DNA from: an uncultured Pirellulaceae bacterium
GTDB lineage: Bacteria > Planctomycetota > Planctomycetia > Pirellulales > Pirellulaceae
DNA length: 52,016 nucleotides
Direction: 5' to 3'
Assembly: GCA_937929805.1 (NCBI GenBank)
Contig: CALFUT010000018.1
Coordinates: 1-52,016 of the forward strand
Both the position numbers and the translations under genes were made by a program. The notes under the pieces are model-generated. The model saw nothing but the letters and a program-made list of their open reading frames with translations, was not told the origin of the DNA and did no database searches. This document shows positions 45,519-52,016 of this stretch, one piece after another (within the stretch, counting starts at the first letter, position 1; the number at the start of each line of letters is the position of its first letter).

Positions 45519-46367
45519 ATGGCGACTGCATTAGAAGAGCTGCAAGGCGACGAGCTTGAGAAGTATCAGAAATTCGAAAACGCTGTCCGGGAGTTTTACG
45601 AACTGCCGCATTCGGGGAACGGTATTCGTGATTCTTCAAAGCGAGACGCGATAATCGGATTCGCAATTTCCAACTTTGGATGGAACGAGCGAAAAACGAA
45701 AGAAGAAATTCGTCGAATCTTCCGGGTGATCACTCTTGAGATGGCTGCTGGAACAAAGGCCGATCGCGACCAAGTTACGGTTGAACTAGAGAAAGCAGAC
45801 ACGGAAGTAGCATCACGCAAGCCTGTCATTGAGGCAAAAATTAGAGAGTTGCAACAAGAGCTTGGCGGTCTTACTAGCGAGCGTGATCGACTGAACGGAA
45901 AACTGATTGAATCGTCCAAGGCCGCAAGCGAATTGACATCGCAGAACAATCTGCCACGTTGCGTAGTGAACAAAATGGCAGAGCTACGAAGAGCTGCCGC
46001 CGACCTCGATCAGGATGGCGAGGCTGCGATCGTTCGGGAACTAGAGACCGAGATCTACGAACTAGAAACGATCATTGCGGGACCAACCTTTGATCGAGAA
46101 GTGCCGCGCGATGAAGAGAACGCTGTGCCGAGGTTCGCAGACTGGCTTCTGAATGCTGGATACGATGACTTCGTTGACGTGATCGAGCACGAGACGCCGC
46201 AAGGGAATGTACGCTTTGAGAAGAAACTCAATGATCGCTTTGCTCAGTTGCAGCGTGAATCAACTGAGGCTTTACCCACAATCAAGCAGCAGCTTGCTGA
46301 AGCCCACGCCGCCCACCGAACGCGTGAAGAGGAAACCAACAAGCTTCGCGAATTCTACATCGTTTAA
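45519..46367 (+). CDS. Coiled-coil protein of unknown function
   Basis: 282 residues beginning 'MATALEELQGDELEKYQKFE'. Residues about 85-145 form a strong coiled coil ('VIEAKIRELQQELGGLTSER'), with further helices at about 155-185 and 235-280. There is no signal peptide or membrane segment. I do not recognise a family. It is immediately upstream of the ClpP-like protease gene (15 bp), where phages often have a scaffold or structural gene, but nothing here proves that role. Confidence 0.75.
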   Translation: MATALEELQGDELEKYQKFENAVREFYELPHSGNGIRDSSKRDAIIGFAISNFGWNERKTKEEIRRIFRVITLEMAAGTKADRDQVTVELEKADTEVASRKPVIEAKIRELQQELGGLTSERDRLNGKLIESSKAASELTSQNNLPRCVVNKMAELRRAAADLDQDGEAAIVRELETEIYELETIIAGPTFDREVPRDEENAVPRFADWLLNAGYDDFVDVIEHETPQGNVRFEKKLNDRFAQLQRESTEALPTIKQQLAEAHAAHRTREEETNKLREFYIV

Positions 46368-46381
46368 TGGGAGGGAATCCA

Positions 46382-47041
46382 ATGCGACCTTTGAAAGAAC
46401 TTATGGCCGATCCTACATGGATGGCACTTCACAACAAAACTATGGCGATCAGGCGAGGCAAGCACGAACGAGCAGTTGCAGCCGTTCGCCGCCGACGTTA
46501 TCCGGGAAGTCCGGTCATCAAGGCCCTTGCTGCTGAAACTGCCCGGCAAGCGAATACAGTCGAGCTATTCGGGGAGATTGGTGAGAGCTCAGCGTATGAA
46601 TTCAAACGTCGCTTGGCACGGTGTGACCGATCAAAGCCGCTGATGGTCCGTATCGATAGCCCGGGTGGCTCGATTGGTCCAGCAACAAGCATCTACGACG
46701 CGATATTTCAGTGGCCCGCGAACACCATCGCAATGATTGAGAGCAACGCATATTCGTGTGGCTCCTTCATTGCGATGGCTTGTCGTGAACGTCGAATGAC
46801 CGCCAACGGCTTGATGATGGTTCACGCTCCGTACTTTGAAGAACCTGCCGACGCTTTGCCAAGCGATATTGAAGTGCTCGCCAAGATGGGAGAAACGCTT
46901 GCGAAGGCATACGGGCGACATTGTGTTGGTGGTCGAGCCATGGCACAGAAGTTGATGAATCGCCCAGCCAATGACGACTCTTGGCTTACGGCGCAAGAGG
47001 CTTTGAGGCTGGGGCTGATAACCGCAATCGGAACATGGTGA
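46382..47041 (+). CDS. ClpP-like serine protease (phage prohead-protease type)
   Basis: 219 residues from the ATG at 46382, preferred over the ATG at 46367 because GGGAGGG lies 6 bases upstream. The ClpP/crotonase fold is seen in 'VELFGEIGESSAYEFKRRL' and 'MVRIDSPGGSIGPATSIYDA'. The nucleophile region is 'IESNAYSCGSFIAMAC' and the catalytic His is in 'GLMMVHAPYFEEP'. A basic region of about 50 residues precedes the fold. In phages such enzymes mature the prohead, yet no portal or capsid gene follows. It may process a helper phage's head or an element protein. Confidence 0.82.
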   Translation: MRPLKELMADPTWMALHNKTMAIRRGKHERAVAAVRRRRYPGSPVIKALAAETARQANTVELFGEIGESSAYEFKRRLARCDRSKPLMVRIDSPGGSIGPATSIYDAIFQWPANTIAMIESNAYSCGSFIAMACRERRMTANGLMMVHAPYFEEPADALPSDIEVLAKMGETLAKAYGRHCVGGRAMAQKLMNRPANDDSWLTAQEALRLGLITAIGTW

Positions 47042-47182
47042 AGTGGTGCAATAGGGCTCGCCATGGGTGGCTGCCGACGTTACTTCCTTTGGCCCGGCAG
47101 TCACCCGCTTTTAATCAAAAAAAAACGGCGGGTCCTTCTGTCGCAGTTTGATAGGAAAAGCGGTCCTTGAAAGCCGCCGCTT

Positions 47183-47605
47183 TTGAAGCAAAAGCTAGAC
47201 CCTGACATCAAGGTTGGGAATTTTTTGAGCGACGAGAAAAGCAAATATTTTGACCCGTTGGCGGTGCTGGTCGCCCAAGGGGAATCGGTCCGCGCTGCAG
47301 CTGCCGCCGTTGGTGCGTCCGAAAGCGCGGCGTATCGGGTCGCCAAAAAACCAGAGTTCAAGGCAGCGGTGAACGGCCTCCGTTCCGAAGTGGTGACGGA
47401 ATCCATCGGGAAGCTTGGCAACGCTTGCGTCAGTGCGGTCGAAACGATAATTGAATTGATGAACACCGCCGAAGACGAACGTATCCGCTTGCGAGCGGCA
47501 ACGAGTATTCTTGAGAGGTTCGAAAAACTTTCAGACCACCACGAACTACGGGAACGCATCGAAGCACTGGAGGCAATCAGGGATGACACTGAGAACACGG
47601 CTTAA
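47183..47605 (+). CDS. HTH protein, small-terminase-like
   Basis: About 140 residues; the frame starts at a TTG (47183) and the true start is uncertain, as no ATG is available before the conserved part. 'VLVAQGESVRAAAAAVGASE' then 'SAAYRVAKKPEFKAAV' is a helix-turn-helix of the type found in small terminase subunits and related mobile-element regulators. The rest is helical ('ATSILERFEKLSDHHELRER'), as expected for oligomerisation. No large terminase is nearby. The next gene starts inside its end. Confidence 0.65.
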   Translation: MKQKLDPDIKVGNFLSDEKSKYFDPLAVLVAQGESVRAAAAAVGASESAAYRVAKKPEFKAAVNGLRSEVVTESIGKLGNACVSAVETIIELMNTAEDERIRLRAATSILERFEKLSDHHELRERIEALEAIRDDTENTA

Positions 47606-48482
47606 GGCTCTTGAGCGAAACGAAGGCCCCAGAAAATCGGATCACGATAATTTGATGGCCGATCTGATTGGCACTATCGATGGCCTGTTCTGGCCCGATG
47701 CTCTTGAACTGTCCCAGCTTGAATCGATGCCAACGGTTAAGAACCAGCGAGAGCTTTACCATGAAGCTGGCATCGCATGGGCTGGTCTGTCGGATGGACG
47801 CGACGCGGCGGCGTGGAAGACCAACCAGAGGCAGCGTGAGGCCCTTGAGAAATCAGGGCTCGTTACATTTCTTTCAACGGGTGCAACGCCACTGCTGAAG
47901 CCCACGGCGGCAGCGATGACCGATTGGCGGCAACGTCTAGGATTGTATCACGCGGGATCTGTTGAAGTGCTCAAGCTGAAGATGCGATGCGCCATCGCGC
48001 TAGTTAACGAAGGATCTTTGCGAGAAGAGCCGGACGCTCATCCTTGGGCCCCGGGGGAACTGGCATGGTGTCATGAAACTTGGCTGTTTGATCGGACCTA
48101 TAAAGAACTTCCAACCCGCAACGATTGGGCGCGATACGCAGAGATTGCTTTACCGCTGCTGATCGAGGGATCGCTCGAAACAAAACAAACGACGCTCAAG
48201 CATGTTTGCTACCGCCTCACCCCGAAGCCGGACGACATCAAGCCAGTTGAGCCGATCAAGGAAAAGCACGTTGAAGAAATGCTTGGAACTATCGAGCGGC
48301 TATCAGCAGCCGAAGAAGCCGCGCCGGCACGATCCGTTAATGAGGATGTTGAGGACGTCTACTTTAGCGCCTTTCATCGCCAGCTTGCGAAGAACGAGCA
48401 GCACAAACGAACAGATGAGATTTTCATTCCGCTACCGGCGACCAGCATTGGCGTGATAGCTAACGAAAATTTAAGGGGTTGA
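47583..48482 (+). CDS. Hypothetical protein, 299 residues
   Basis: The ATG at 47583 overlaps the previous gene by 23 bases. The chain is soluble, with 'TIDGLFWPDALELSQLESMP', 'TFLSTGATPLLKPTAAAMTD' (a possible small HTH or zinc-free regulatory region), and 'WCHETWLFDRTYKELPTRND'. The C-terminal 100 residues are charged. No family is recognised and no catalytic motif is evident. It is probably co-expressed with the HTH protein. Confidence 0.75.
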   Translation: MTLRTRLKALERNEGPRKSDHDNLMADLIGTIDGLFWPDALELSQLESMPTVKNQRELYHEAGIAWAGLSDGRDAAAWKTNQRQREALEKSGLVTFLSTGATPLLKPTAAAMTDWRQRLGLYHAGSVEVLKLKMRCAIALVNEGSLREEPDAHPWAPGELAWCHETWLFDRTYKELPTRNDWARYAEIALPLLIEGSLETKQTTLKHVCYRLTPKPDDIKPVEPIKEKHVEEMLGTIERLSAAEEAAPARSVNEDVEDVYFSAFHRQLAKNEQHKRTDEIFIPLPATSIGVIANENLRG

Positions 48483-48616
48483 AAGTAGTTCCGCGGTGGA
48501 GTTATATTCGTGGATCGTCTGGTTGCTGAGTGGCTTTGAAACCATGAGGCTCGACCGCTGTTTCTCTTTCGGTGGTGACAAAGGCCAACAAGTACATTCT
48601 GACGAGGTGAACAATG

Positions 48617-48733
48617 ACAAAACCCGGTTGTGGGGTCCGTTTCGATCGTAGCTATGATCCGCGCTGGCGGGGAGTGATGACAAGCGGGGGCGGTGTACTT
48701 GCCGTCTTTCAAAGCCACACAGCCGGGTTTTGT
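48617..48733 (+). ncRNA. Candidate structured RNA or leader before the 124-residue protein gene
   Basis: ACAAAACCCGG (48617-48627) pairs perfectly with CCGGGTTTTGT (48723-48733). After one G-U pair the stem continues with TGTG/CACA, giving about 16 bp around an 80-nt interior. Inside, GATCGTAGCTATGATC can form its own 6-bp hairpin. No convincing gene fills 48483-48765. It ends 33 bases before the start of the next gene, so a leader element or small RNA is possible. The class is not recognised. Confidence 0.4.
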
Positions 48734-48765
48734 TGTGCGCCCATTTGGGCAAGGAGACATTCAAC

Positions 48766-49140
48766 ATGTCTGTATCTTTTATTGTCGGCAAGCGCATAAG
48801 CACTGCTGAACGCTACCAATTACAACGAGCGGCAACCATTATCGCAGTTGATGACGATCCAGAGGGGATTGTGCTTTTTAACAGCGATGGTGACGGTGAA
48901 ATCGTCGTGGTTGAACTGGAAGAGCACCAAGTTCTCTTTGAAGGACCAGAGCTTCAATTACTGGCCGAACTGGTTGAGCGGATCAAAGGCAGCTGCTTGG
49001 TTTCTTCAGTCCCCATCAAGCCGGTTGAGTTCGACGAAGAACCGACGAACCGCATCAAAGACTCGATGCCGTTGGATAGTTTTTGTGATGATGATGACGA
49101 CGAGCCAGCCAACTGGTGGAAAAATGGAGGGCAGAACTAA
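48766..49140 (+). CDS. Small acidic hypothetical protein preceding the recombinase pair
   Basis: 124 residues from the ATG at 48766, with AAGGAG 9 bases upstream; a frame start at 48730 lacks such a site. The N-terminal half alternates hydrophobic and charged residues ('VGKRISTAERYQLQRAATII', 'GEIVVVELEEHQVLFEGPEL'), and the C-terminus is very acidic ('DSFCDDDDDEPANWW'). The stop overlaps the start of the next gene (TAATG). Unknown function; the coupling suggests an accessory factor of the recombinases, comparable in position to small proteins of multi-recombinase elements. Confidence 0.7.
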   Translation: MSVSFIVGKRISTAERYQLQRAATIIAVDDDPEGIVLFNSDGDGEIVVVELEEHQVLFEGPELQLLAELVERIKGSCLVSSVPIKPVEFDEEPTNRIKDSMPLDSFCDDDDDEPANWWKNGGQN

Positions 49141-50405
49141 TGAATAAAACGAAGCCCTCAGCAATGCCGCTGATGAAGTTTTACACGACACGTTTTCGCC
49201 CGTATCACTTGGCGGAAGCGAGTGAATCGAATGCATCACGCTATAAGTCTGCTGTTCTCGCGTTTGAGAAAGCTCTCGGACGTGCGGCGATGGTCAAGGA
49301 TCTGTCAGAGCCCGCACTTGCTGAACATGCTGCGCTTCAGGAATCGTCCGGCATGTCAGCCAAGACAGTCCGAGAATGCCGTTATCGGCTCCGTGCCGTC
49401 TGGAAGGCTGCCTGCGAACAGGGTTTGCATCCAGCACGCCCGAAGGACAGGAAGCGAAAACGCCGCCGGGTCATGCCGTCGACGGATCAGAAGATCGAGA
49501 TCGCAGAAAACGTGCCAACGGCGAGCAAGGCAATTCGGTTGCGAGACTACTACCACAAGCGGTACCTCGCGACGTTCCCCAATGCATCGCCGCGCACCAT
49601 CCAGATTTACGGTTGCTCTTTCAATAAGCTGGAGCGGTTCCTCGGACGTGACGCCATGCTCGCCGATCTGAACAATCAAACGGTTGGGCAGTATGTGGCG
49701 CGCCTAAAAACGACCGATACTTCCACTGGCACAATCAACAAGGAACTAAGTCACCTGAAAGCCATCTGGCGGCATGCTCACACTGTCGGCCAGTTGAAGC
49801 TGGCTCCGCTCATCAAGCCGCTGCCGGTCCCTGAGAAGATTCCAAAAGCGTTGACGGTGGATGAGTTAAAACGCCTCCGTGGATCGTTGGCTAAGCTGAG
49901 AGGGCGGGTTTTCGGATTGCCTGCCTGCGATATCTTACGAGCATGTTTCTCGATTCAGTTTACGACTGCGGAGAGGATCAATGCGGTTTTGCAGTTGCGA
50001 TTCGATGACATTGTCGGCAACGTGATTACCTTTCGCGCCGAAACGAGAAAGGGAGGACGCGAGCCGCTGGTCAAAGAGGTTCCCGGCTGGGTCATAAAAG
50101 ATATCGAAAGGATTCGAAACCCGGAGCGAGATCTACTGTTCCCCGTGAAGCCCGGCTCTACGTCCGTGCTCCGGCTCTACGACAAGTTGTTCAAGCTGGC
50201 TGGTGTTGATCGGCCAAAATGGAAGTCCAGCCATCTGATGCGGAGTAGCCACGCCACACTGCTATGGATGGCGGGACAGAACGCAAGTAGCTCACTCGGA
50301 CATGCCGACTCAGCCACTACACGGAAGAGCTACCTTGATCGGCGGTTTAAGCCAGATCAATCACACCTTCAGTTGCCAAACATTGGTAGAGGGGGTGAGC
50401 AATGA
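49140..50405 (+). CDS. Tyrosine recombinase A of an overlapping pair, two core-binding domains
   Basis: 421 residues from the ATG at 49140 in TAATG. Two SAM-like core-binding segments are seen: 'SESNASRYKSAVLAFEKALG' to 'YRLRAVWKAACEQG', and 'ASPRTIQIYGCSFNKLERFL' to 'ELSHLKAIWRHAHTVGQL'. The catalytic domain is canonical: Arg in 'TTAERINAVLQL', Lys in 'AETRKGGREPL', H-L-M-R in 'SSHLMRSSHATLL', His in 'SLGHADSATT' and Tyr in 'RKSYLD'. It overlaps the next recombinase by four bases. The pair may act as a heteromeric recombinase, as in Tn554-like or RIT-type systems; this is inferred. Confidence 0.9.
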   Translation: MNKTKPSAMPLMKFYTTRFRPYHLAEASESNASRYKSAVLAFEKALGRAAMVKDLSEPALAEHAALQESSGMSAKTVRECRYRLRAVWKAACEQGLHPARPKDRKRKRRRVMPSTDQKIEIAENVPTASKAIRLRDYYHKRYLATFPNASPRTIQIYGCSFNKLERFLGRDAMLADLNNQTVGQYVARLKTTDTSTGTINKELSHLKAIWRHAHTVGQLKLAPLIKPLPVPEKIPKALTVDELKRLRGSLAKLRGRVFGLPACDILRACFSIQFTTAERINAVLQLRFDDIVGNVITFRAETRKGGREPLVKEVPGWVIKDIERIRNPERDLLFPVKPGSTSVLRLYDKLFKLAGVDRPKWKSSHLMRSSHATLLWMAGQNASSSLGHADSATTRKSYLDRRFKPDQSHLQLPNIGRGGEQ

Positions 50406-51637
50406 GGCTTGCCGATCTGTTCGAAAATTCGTATCTATCATTCAACCCAAACTTAAAAACCCGGACGGTTACGCTGTACCGGCACTCGGTTCAAAAGTTC
50501 GCCGACCACTGCGGCGAAGATCCAACGATTGACCACCTAACCAACGAACTGGTGGGAAAGTACCTTGCTGCCTTGATGCAATCTGGCCTTAGCCCTGCAA
50601 CGGTGGAAAAAGAGCGTGCCCAACTGCTTGCCATCTGGCGACACGGGCGGGCGTTGGGGCTGATTGAGCAAGGTCCGTTGATCAAGAAAATCGTTCAGCC
50701 TCGCAAGATCCCAACTGCGCTGACAGTAACGCAATTGCAGCGGCTTCAAGCGACGTTTGACCGTCTGCAAGGCGAGACGGGCGGGCTTCCAAATTCGGAT
50801 GTTTTGCGGGCCATTTTTGGGATTCAGTTCACCACCGCTGAACGGGTTGGGGCGGTTTGTAGCTTGCGATGGTCGGACATCGGCCAGAACGTGATTACCT
50901 TTCGCGCCGAAACGAGAAAGGGAGGGCGAGAACCGTTGGTAAAGCAGATCCCTGATTGGGTCCACGAAGATCTGGACCGCATCAAAGAACCCGAACGCGA
51001 GCTTGTCTTTCCCGGATGCACGGGGACAACCAAGGTTCAAACCCTATACGCACGCCTTTTTGAACGCGCTGGCGTTGATCGTCCAAAGGGCAAATGTTCG
51101 CATCTCTTAAGGTCCACGCACGCAACGATGCTCTGGATGGCTGGAGGCAACCCAACGGAGTCCCTCGGTCATAGCAGCGAACGAATCACGCGAGACCATT
51201 ATCTCGACACACGGCAGAACCCTGATCGGTCACATGAGATTTTGCCAGACCTAAGCGAGGTCGACTTTGAAGACTCTTCGCGTGATGAGTGGCTGGCCCG
51301 CGTTAAAGAGATTGACCAAGCATCGGCAGGATGGCGATGGGTCGCTGGCGATTGGATCAACGAAGGTAGCCAGCTAGACCGGTTTCGGGGCGAATCCAGC
51401 AGCCTTGCATGCGAGGCACTTGGGATAAGCGCAACAACGGCGAGAATGTACGCGCACACGGCTAAGGTATTTGATGCAAGGCGACGCCGGGACACGCTGA
51501 GCTGGTCGCATCATCTGGTATTGGCTTCACTCCTTGTGACAGAGCAAGAGCGTTGGCTCGATGTTGCGGAGTCCGAATGTCTCGGAAAAGATGAGTTGGT
51601 TAAGCGTTTGGGCAGGGAGCGGGATAAAAAAACGTGA
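50402..51637 (+). CDS. Tyrosine recombinase B fused to a C-terminal DNA-binding-like domain
   Basis: 411 residues. A single core-binding domain ('TRTVTLYRHSVQKFADHCGE', 'ATVEKERAQLLAIWRHGRAL') precedes a canonical catalytic domain: Arg in 'TTAERVGAVCSL', Lys in 'AETRKGGREPL', H-L-L-R in 'CSHLLRSTHATML', His in 'SLGHSSERIT' and Tyr in 'RDHYLD' (near residue 270). About 120 residues follow: 'WRWVAGDWINEGSQL', 'ACEALGISATTARMYAHTAK' and 'RRRDTLSWSHHLVLASLLVT'. These resemble an HTH-containing domain found alone in many actinobacterial regulators (LmbU-like). The start overlaps recombinase A (ATGA), and the two share a 38-bp identical DNA stretch. Confidence 0.9.
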   Translation: MRLADLFENSYLSFNPNLKTRTVTLYRHSVQKFADHCGEDPTIDHLTNELVGKYLAALMQSGLSPATVEKERAQLLAIWRHGRALGLIEQGPLIKKIVQPRKIPTALTVTQLQRLQATFDRLQGETGGLPNSDVLRAIFGIQFTTAERVGAVCSLRWSDIGQNVITFRAETRKGGREPLVKQIPDWVHEDLDRIKEPERELVFPGCTGTTKVQTLYARLFERAGVDRPKGKCSHLLRSTHATMLWMAGGNPTESLGHSSERITRDHYLDTRQNPDRSHEILPDLSEVDFEDSSRDEWLARVKEIDQASAGWRWVAGDWINEGSQLDRFRGESSSLACEALGISATTARMYAHTAKVFDARRRRDTLSWSHHLVLASLLVTEQERWLDVAESECLGKDELVKRLGRERDKKT

Positions 51638-51659
51638 ACATATCTCAAACTTTTTGATG

Positions 51660-51693
51660 CGGTTACGGGGTAACCGGCTACCCTGGGTTACCC
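51660..51693. promoter_or_regulatory. Right-end GGGTAACCG-related motifs
   Basis: GGGTAACCG at 51668-51676 is preceded by a partial inverted copy, CGGTTACGG (51660-51668), and followed by GGGTTACCC at 51685-51693. The same motif is tandem at the left end (40846-40865). Shared repeats near both ends fit recombinase or excisionase binding. Confidence 0.55.
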
Positions 51694-51772
51694 AATGTTT
51701 TCCAACGTTTCTCGAAATTGGCCAACCAATATTTGAGGCGGTAAAAACCGTGTTTTGCTGCGGGAACGCACC

Positions 51773-51821
51773 GACTTTTAATCCGTAGGTCCAGGGTTCG
51801 AGCCCCTGCGCCCTCACTCGA
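51773..51821. repeat. attR: 49-bp direct repeat
   Basis: Identical to 40729-40777 over 49 bases. It contains the tRNA-Lys 3' part from the anticodon arm to the discriminator, but not the 5' half, so it does not encode a second tRNA. Confidence 0.95.
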
Positions 51822-51826
51822 AAAAG

Positions 51827-51866
51827 CCTCGTTTTCTGGCGATTCAGTCAGAGAACGAGGTTTTTT
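51827..51866 (+). terminator. Intrinsic terminator after attR, probable original tRNA-Lys terminator
   Basis: CCTCGTT (51827-51833) pairs with AACGAGG (51854-51860), with further pairing across a small bulge, followed by TTTTTT (51861-51866). It stands where the tRNA-Lys terminator would have been before integration. Confidence 0.75.
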
Positions 51867-51934
51867 CATGCGCTGCCTAGTTGGACAGCGCCAGTTTTGC
51901 AATTTCACCGTTGTTTTTGCCGCAGTGTGTCGTC

Positions 51935-52015
51935 GGGAGGGCGAGGCTCCGTCCGAGCCGCGCGGAGCAAAAAAGCTCAACCATCCACATGGGGCGGACG
52001 GAGCCTTCCCCTCCC
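51935..52015. repeat. REP-like long inverted repeat
   Basis: GGGAGGGCGAGGCTCCGTCCG (51935-51955, 21 bases) and the inverted copy at 51995-52015 agree at 19 of 21 positions. A small GAGC/GCTC hairpin with an A-rich loop lies between. From memory, similar GGGAGGGCGA-GCTCC elements are dispersed in Rhodopirellula-type genomes, so this is probably an extragenic palindromic repeat in host DNA beyond the element. Confidence 0.75.
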
Positions 52016-52016
52016 A

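Noticed and set aside
47101-47598. 165-residue minus-strand frame opposite the HTH gene
   Set aside because: Ser/Arg-rich composition typical of the antisense shadow of a helical protein; the opposite strand has an HTH pattern and sits in a plus-strand operon.
48614-48799. 61-residue plus-strand frame with an AGGTGA before its ATG
   Set aside because: The spacing is too short, it runs into the well-supported gene at 48766 and resembles nothing known. The long inverted repeat explains the region better.
51773-51821. Second tRNA-Lys gene at the right end
   Set aside because: Only the 3' half from the anticodon arm is present; the preceding bases do not form an acceptor 5' strand or D arm.

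Overview
The window looks like a chromosomal segment of a planctomycete, most likely Pirellulales (Rhodopirellula/Pirellula-like); the genus cannot be fixed from this sequence. The argument rests on family content: a Tat-exported DUF1501 protein, a PSCyt/BIG2/DUF1549/DUF1553 protein with a CX4CH haem motif, a cytochrome-WD40 protein, PPC repeats, a giant secreted protein with the 'EDRVLYSAAP' (LEPR-XLL) leader plus DUF4347, and a Gfo/Idh/MocA oxidoreductase with a Tat signal.

Layout. 1-3120: the start of a leftward gene, a perfect 27-bp hairpin, the C-terminal relic of a GxxExxY protein, tex, and an RNA-lobe-only relic of KptA/Tpt1. 3155-5930 (-): a secreted acidic protein and a TolC-like outer-membrane lipoprotein. 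6463-14119 (+): an overlapping four-gene operon DUF1501 - PPC - cytochrome/DUF1549/DUF1553 - cytochrome/WD40. 14242-16995: a sulfotransferase, an internally deleted EamA transporter relic, a receiver-domain fragment and an AT-richer GT4 glycosyltransferase. 17453-18314: tRNA-Met(CAT) and tRNA-Ser(GCT), each with a terminator.

18396-35856: a possible surface/adhesion locus. On the minus strand lie a diguanylate cyclase, a 3321-residue LEPR-XLL/DUF4347/cadherin-like protein, and a hybrid histidine kinase-receiver-HPt protein. The two signalling proteins share the same membrane/PAS input module. A second TolC-like protein is divergent to them. I infer that the signalling pair controls the giant protein; this is not proven by sequence. 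35980-40317 holds a degenerate protein kinase, a Gfo/Idh/MocA oxidoreductase and a short UvrC lacking its C-terminal HhH domain.

40700-51821: tRNA-Lys(TTT) followed by an 11.0-kb integrated element bounded by a perfect 49-bp direct repeat of the tRNA 3' half (attL 40729-40777, attR 51773-51821). It carries a diverged tyrosine integrase at the left end, an Xis-like HTH protein, a stand-alone DnaB-N-like protein overlapping an SF3 (P4/D5-type) helicase, a zinc-ribbon protein, a coiled-coil protein, a ClpP-like protease, a small-terminase-like HTH protein, several unknowns, and at the right end two overlapping canonical tyrosine recombinases, the last with an extra C-terminal domain. No capsid, portal, large terminase or conjugation gene is visible. 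It therefore resembles a replicating satellite or integrative element rather than a complete phage. GGGTAACCG motifs near both ends look like recombinase arm sites. A REP-like inverted repeat closes the window at 51935-52015.
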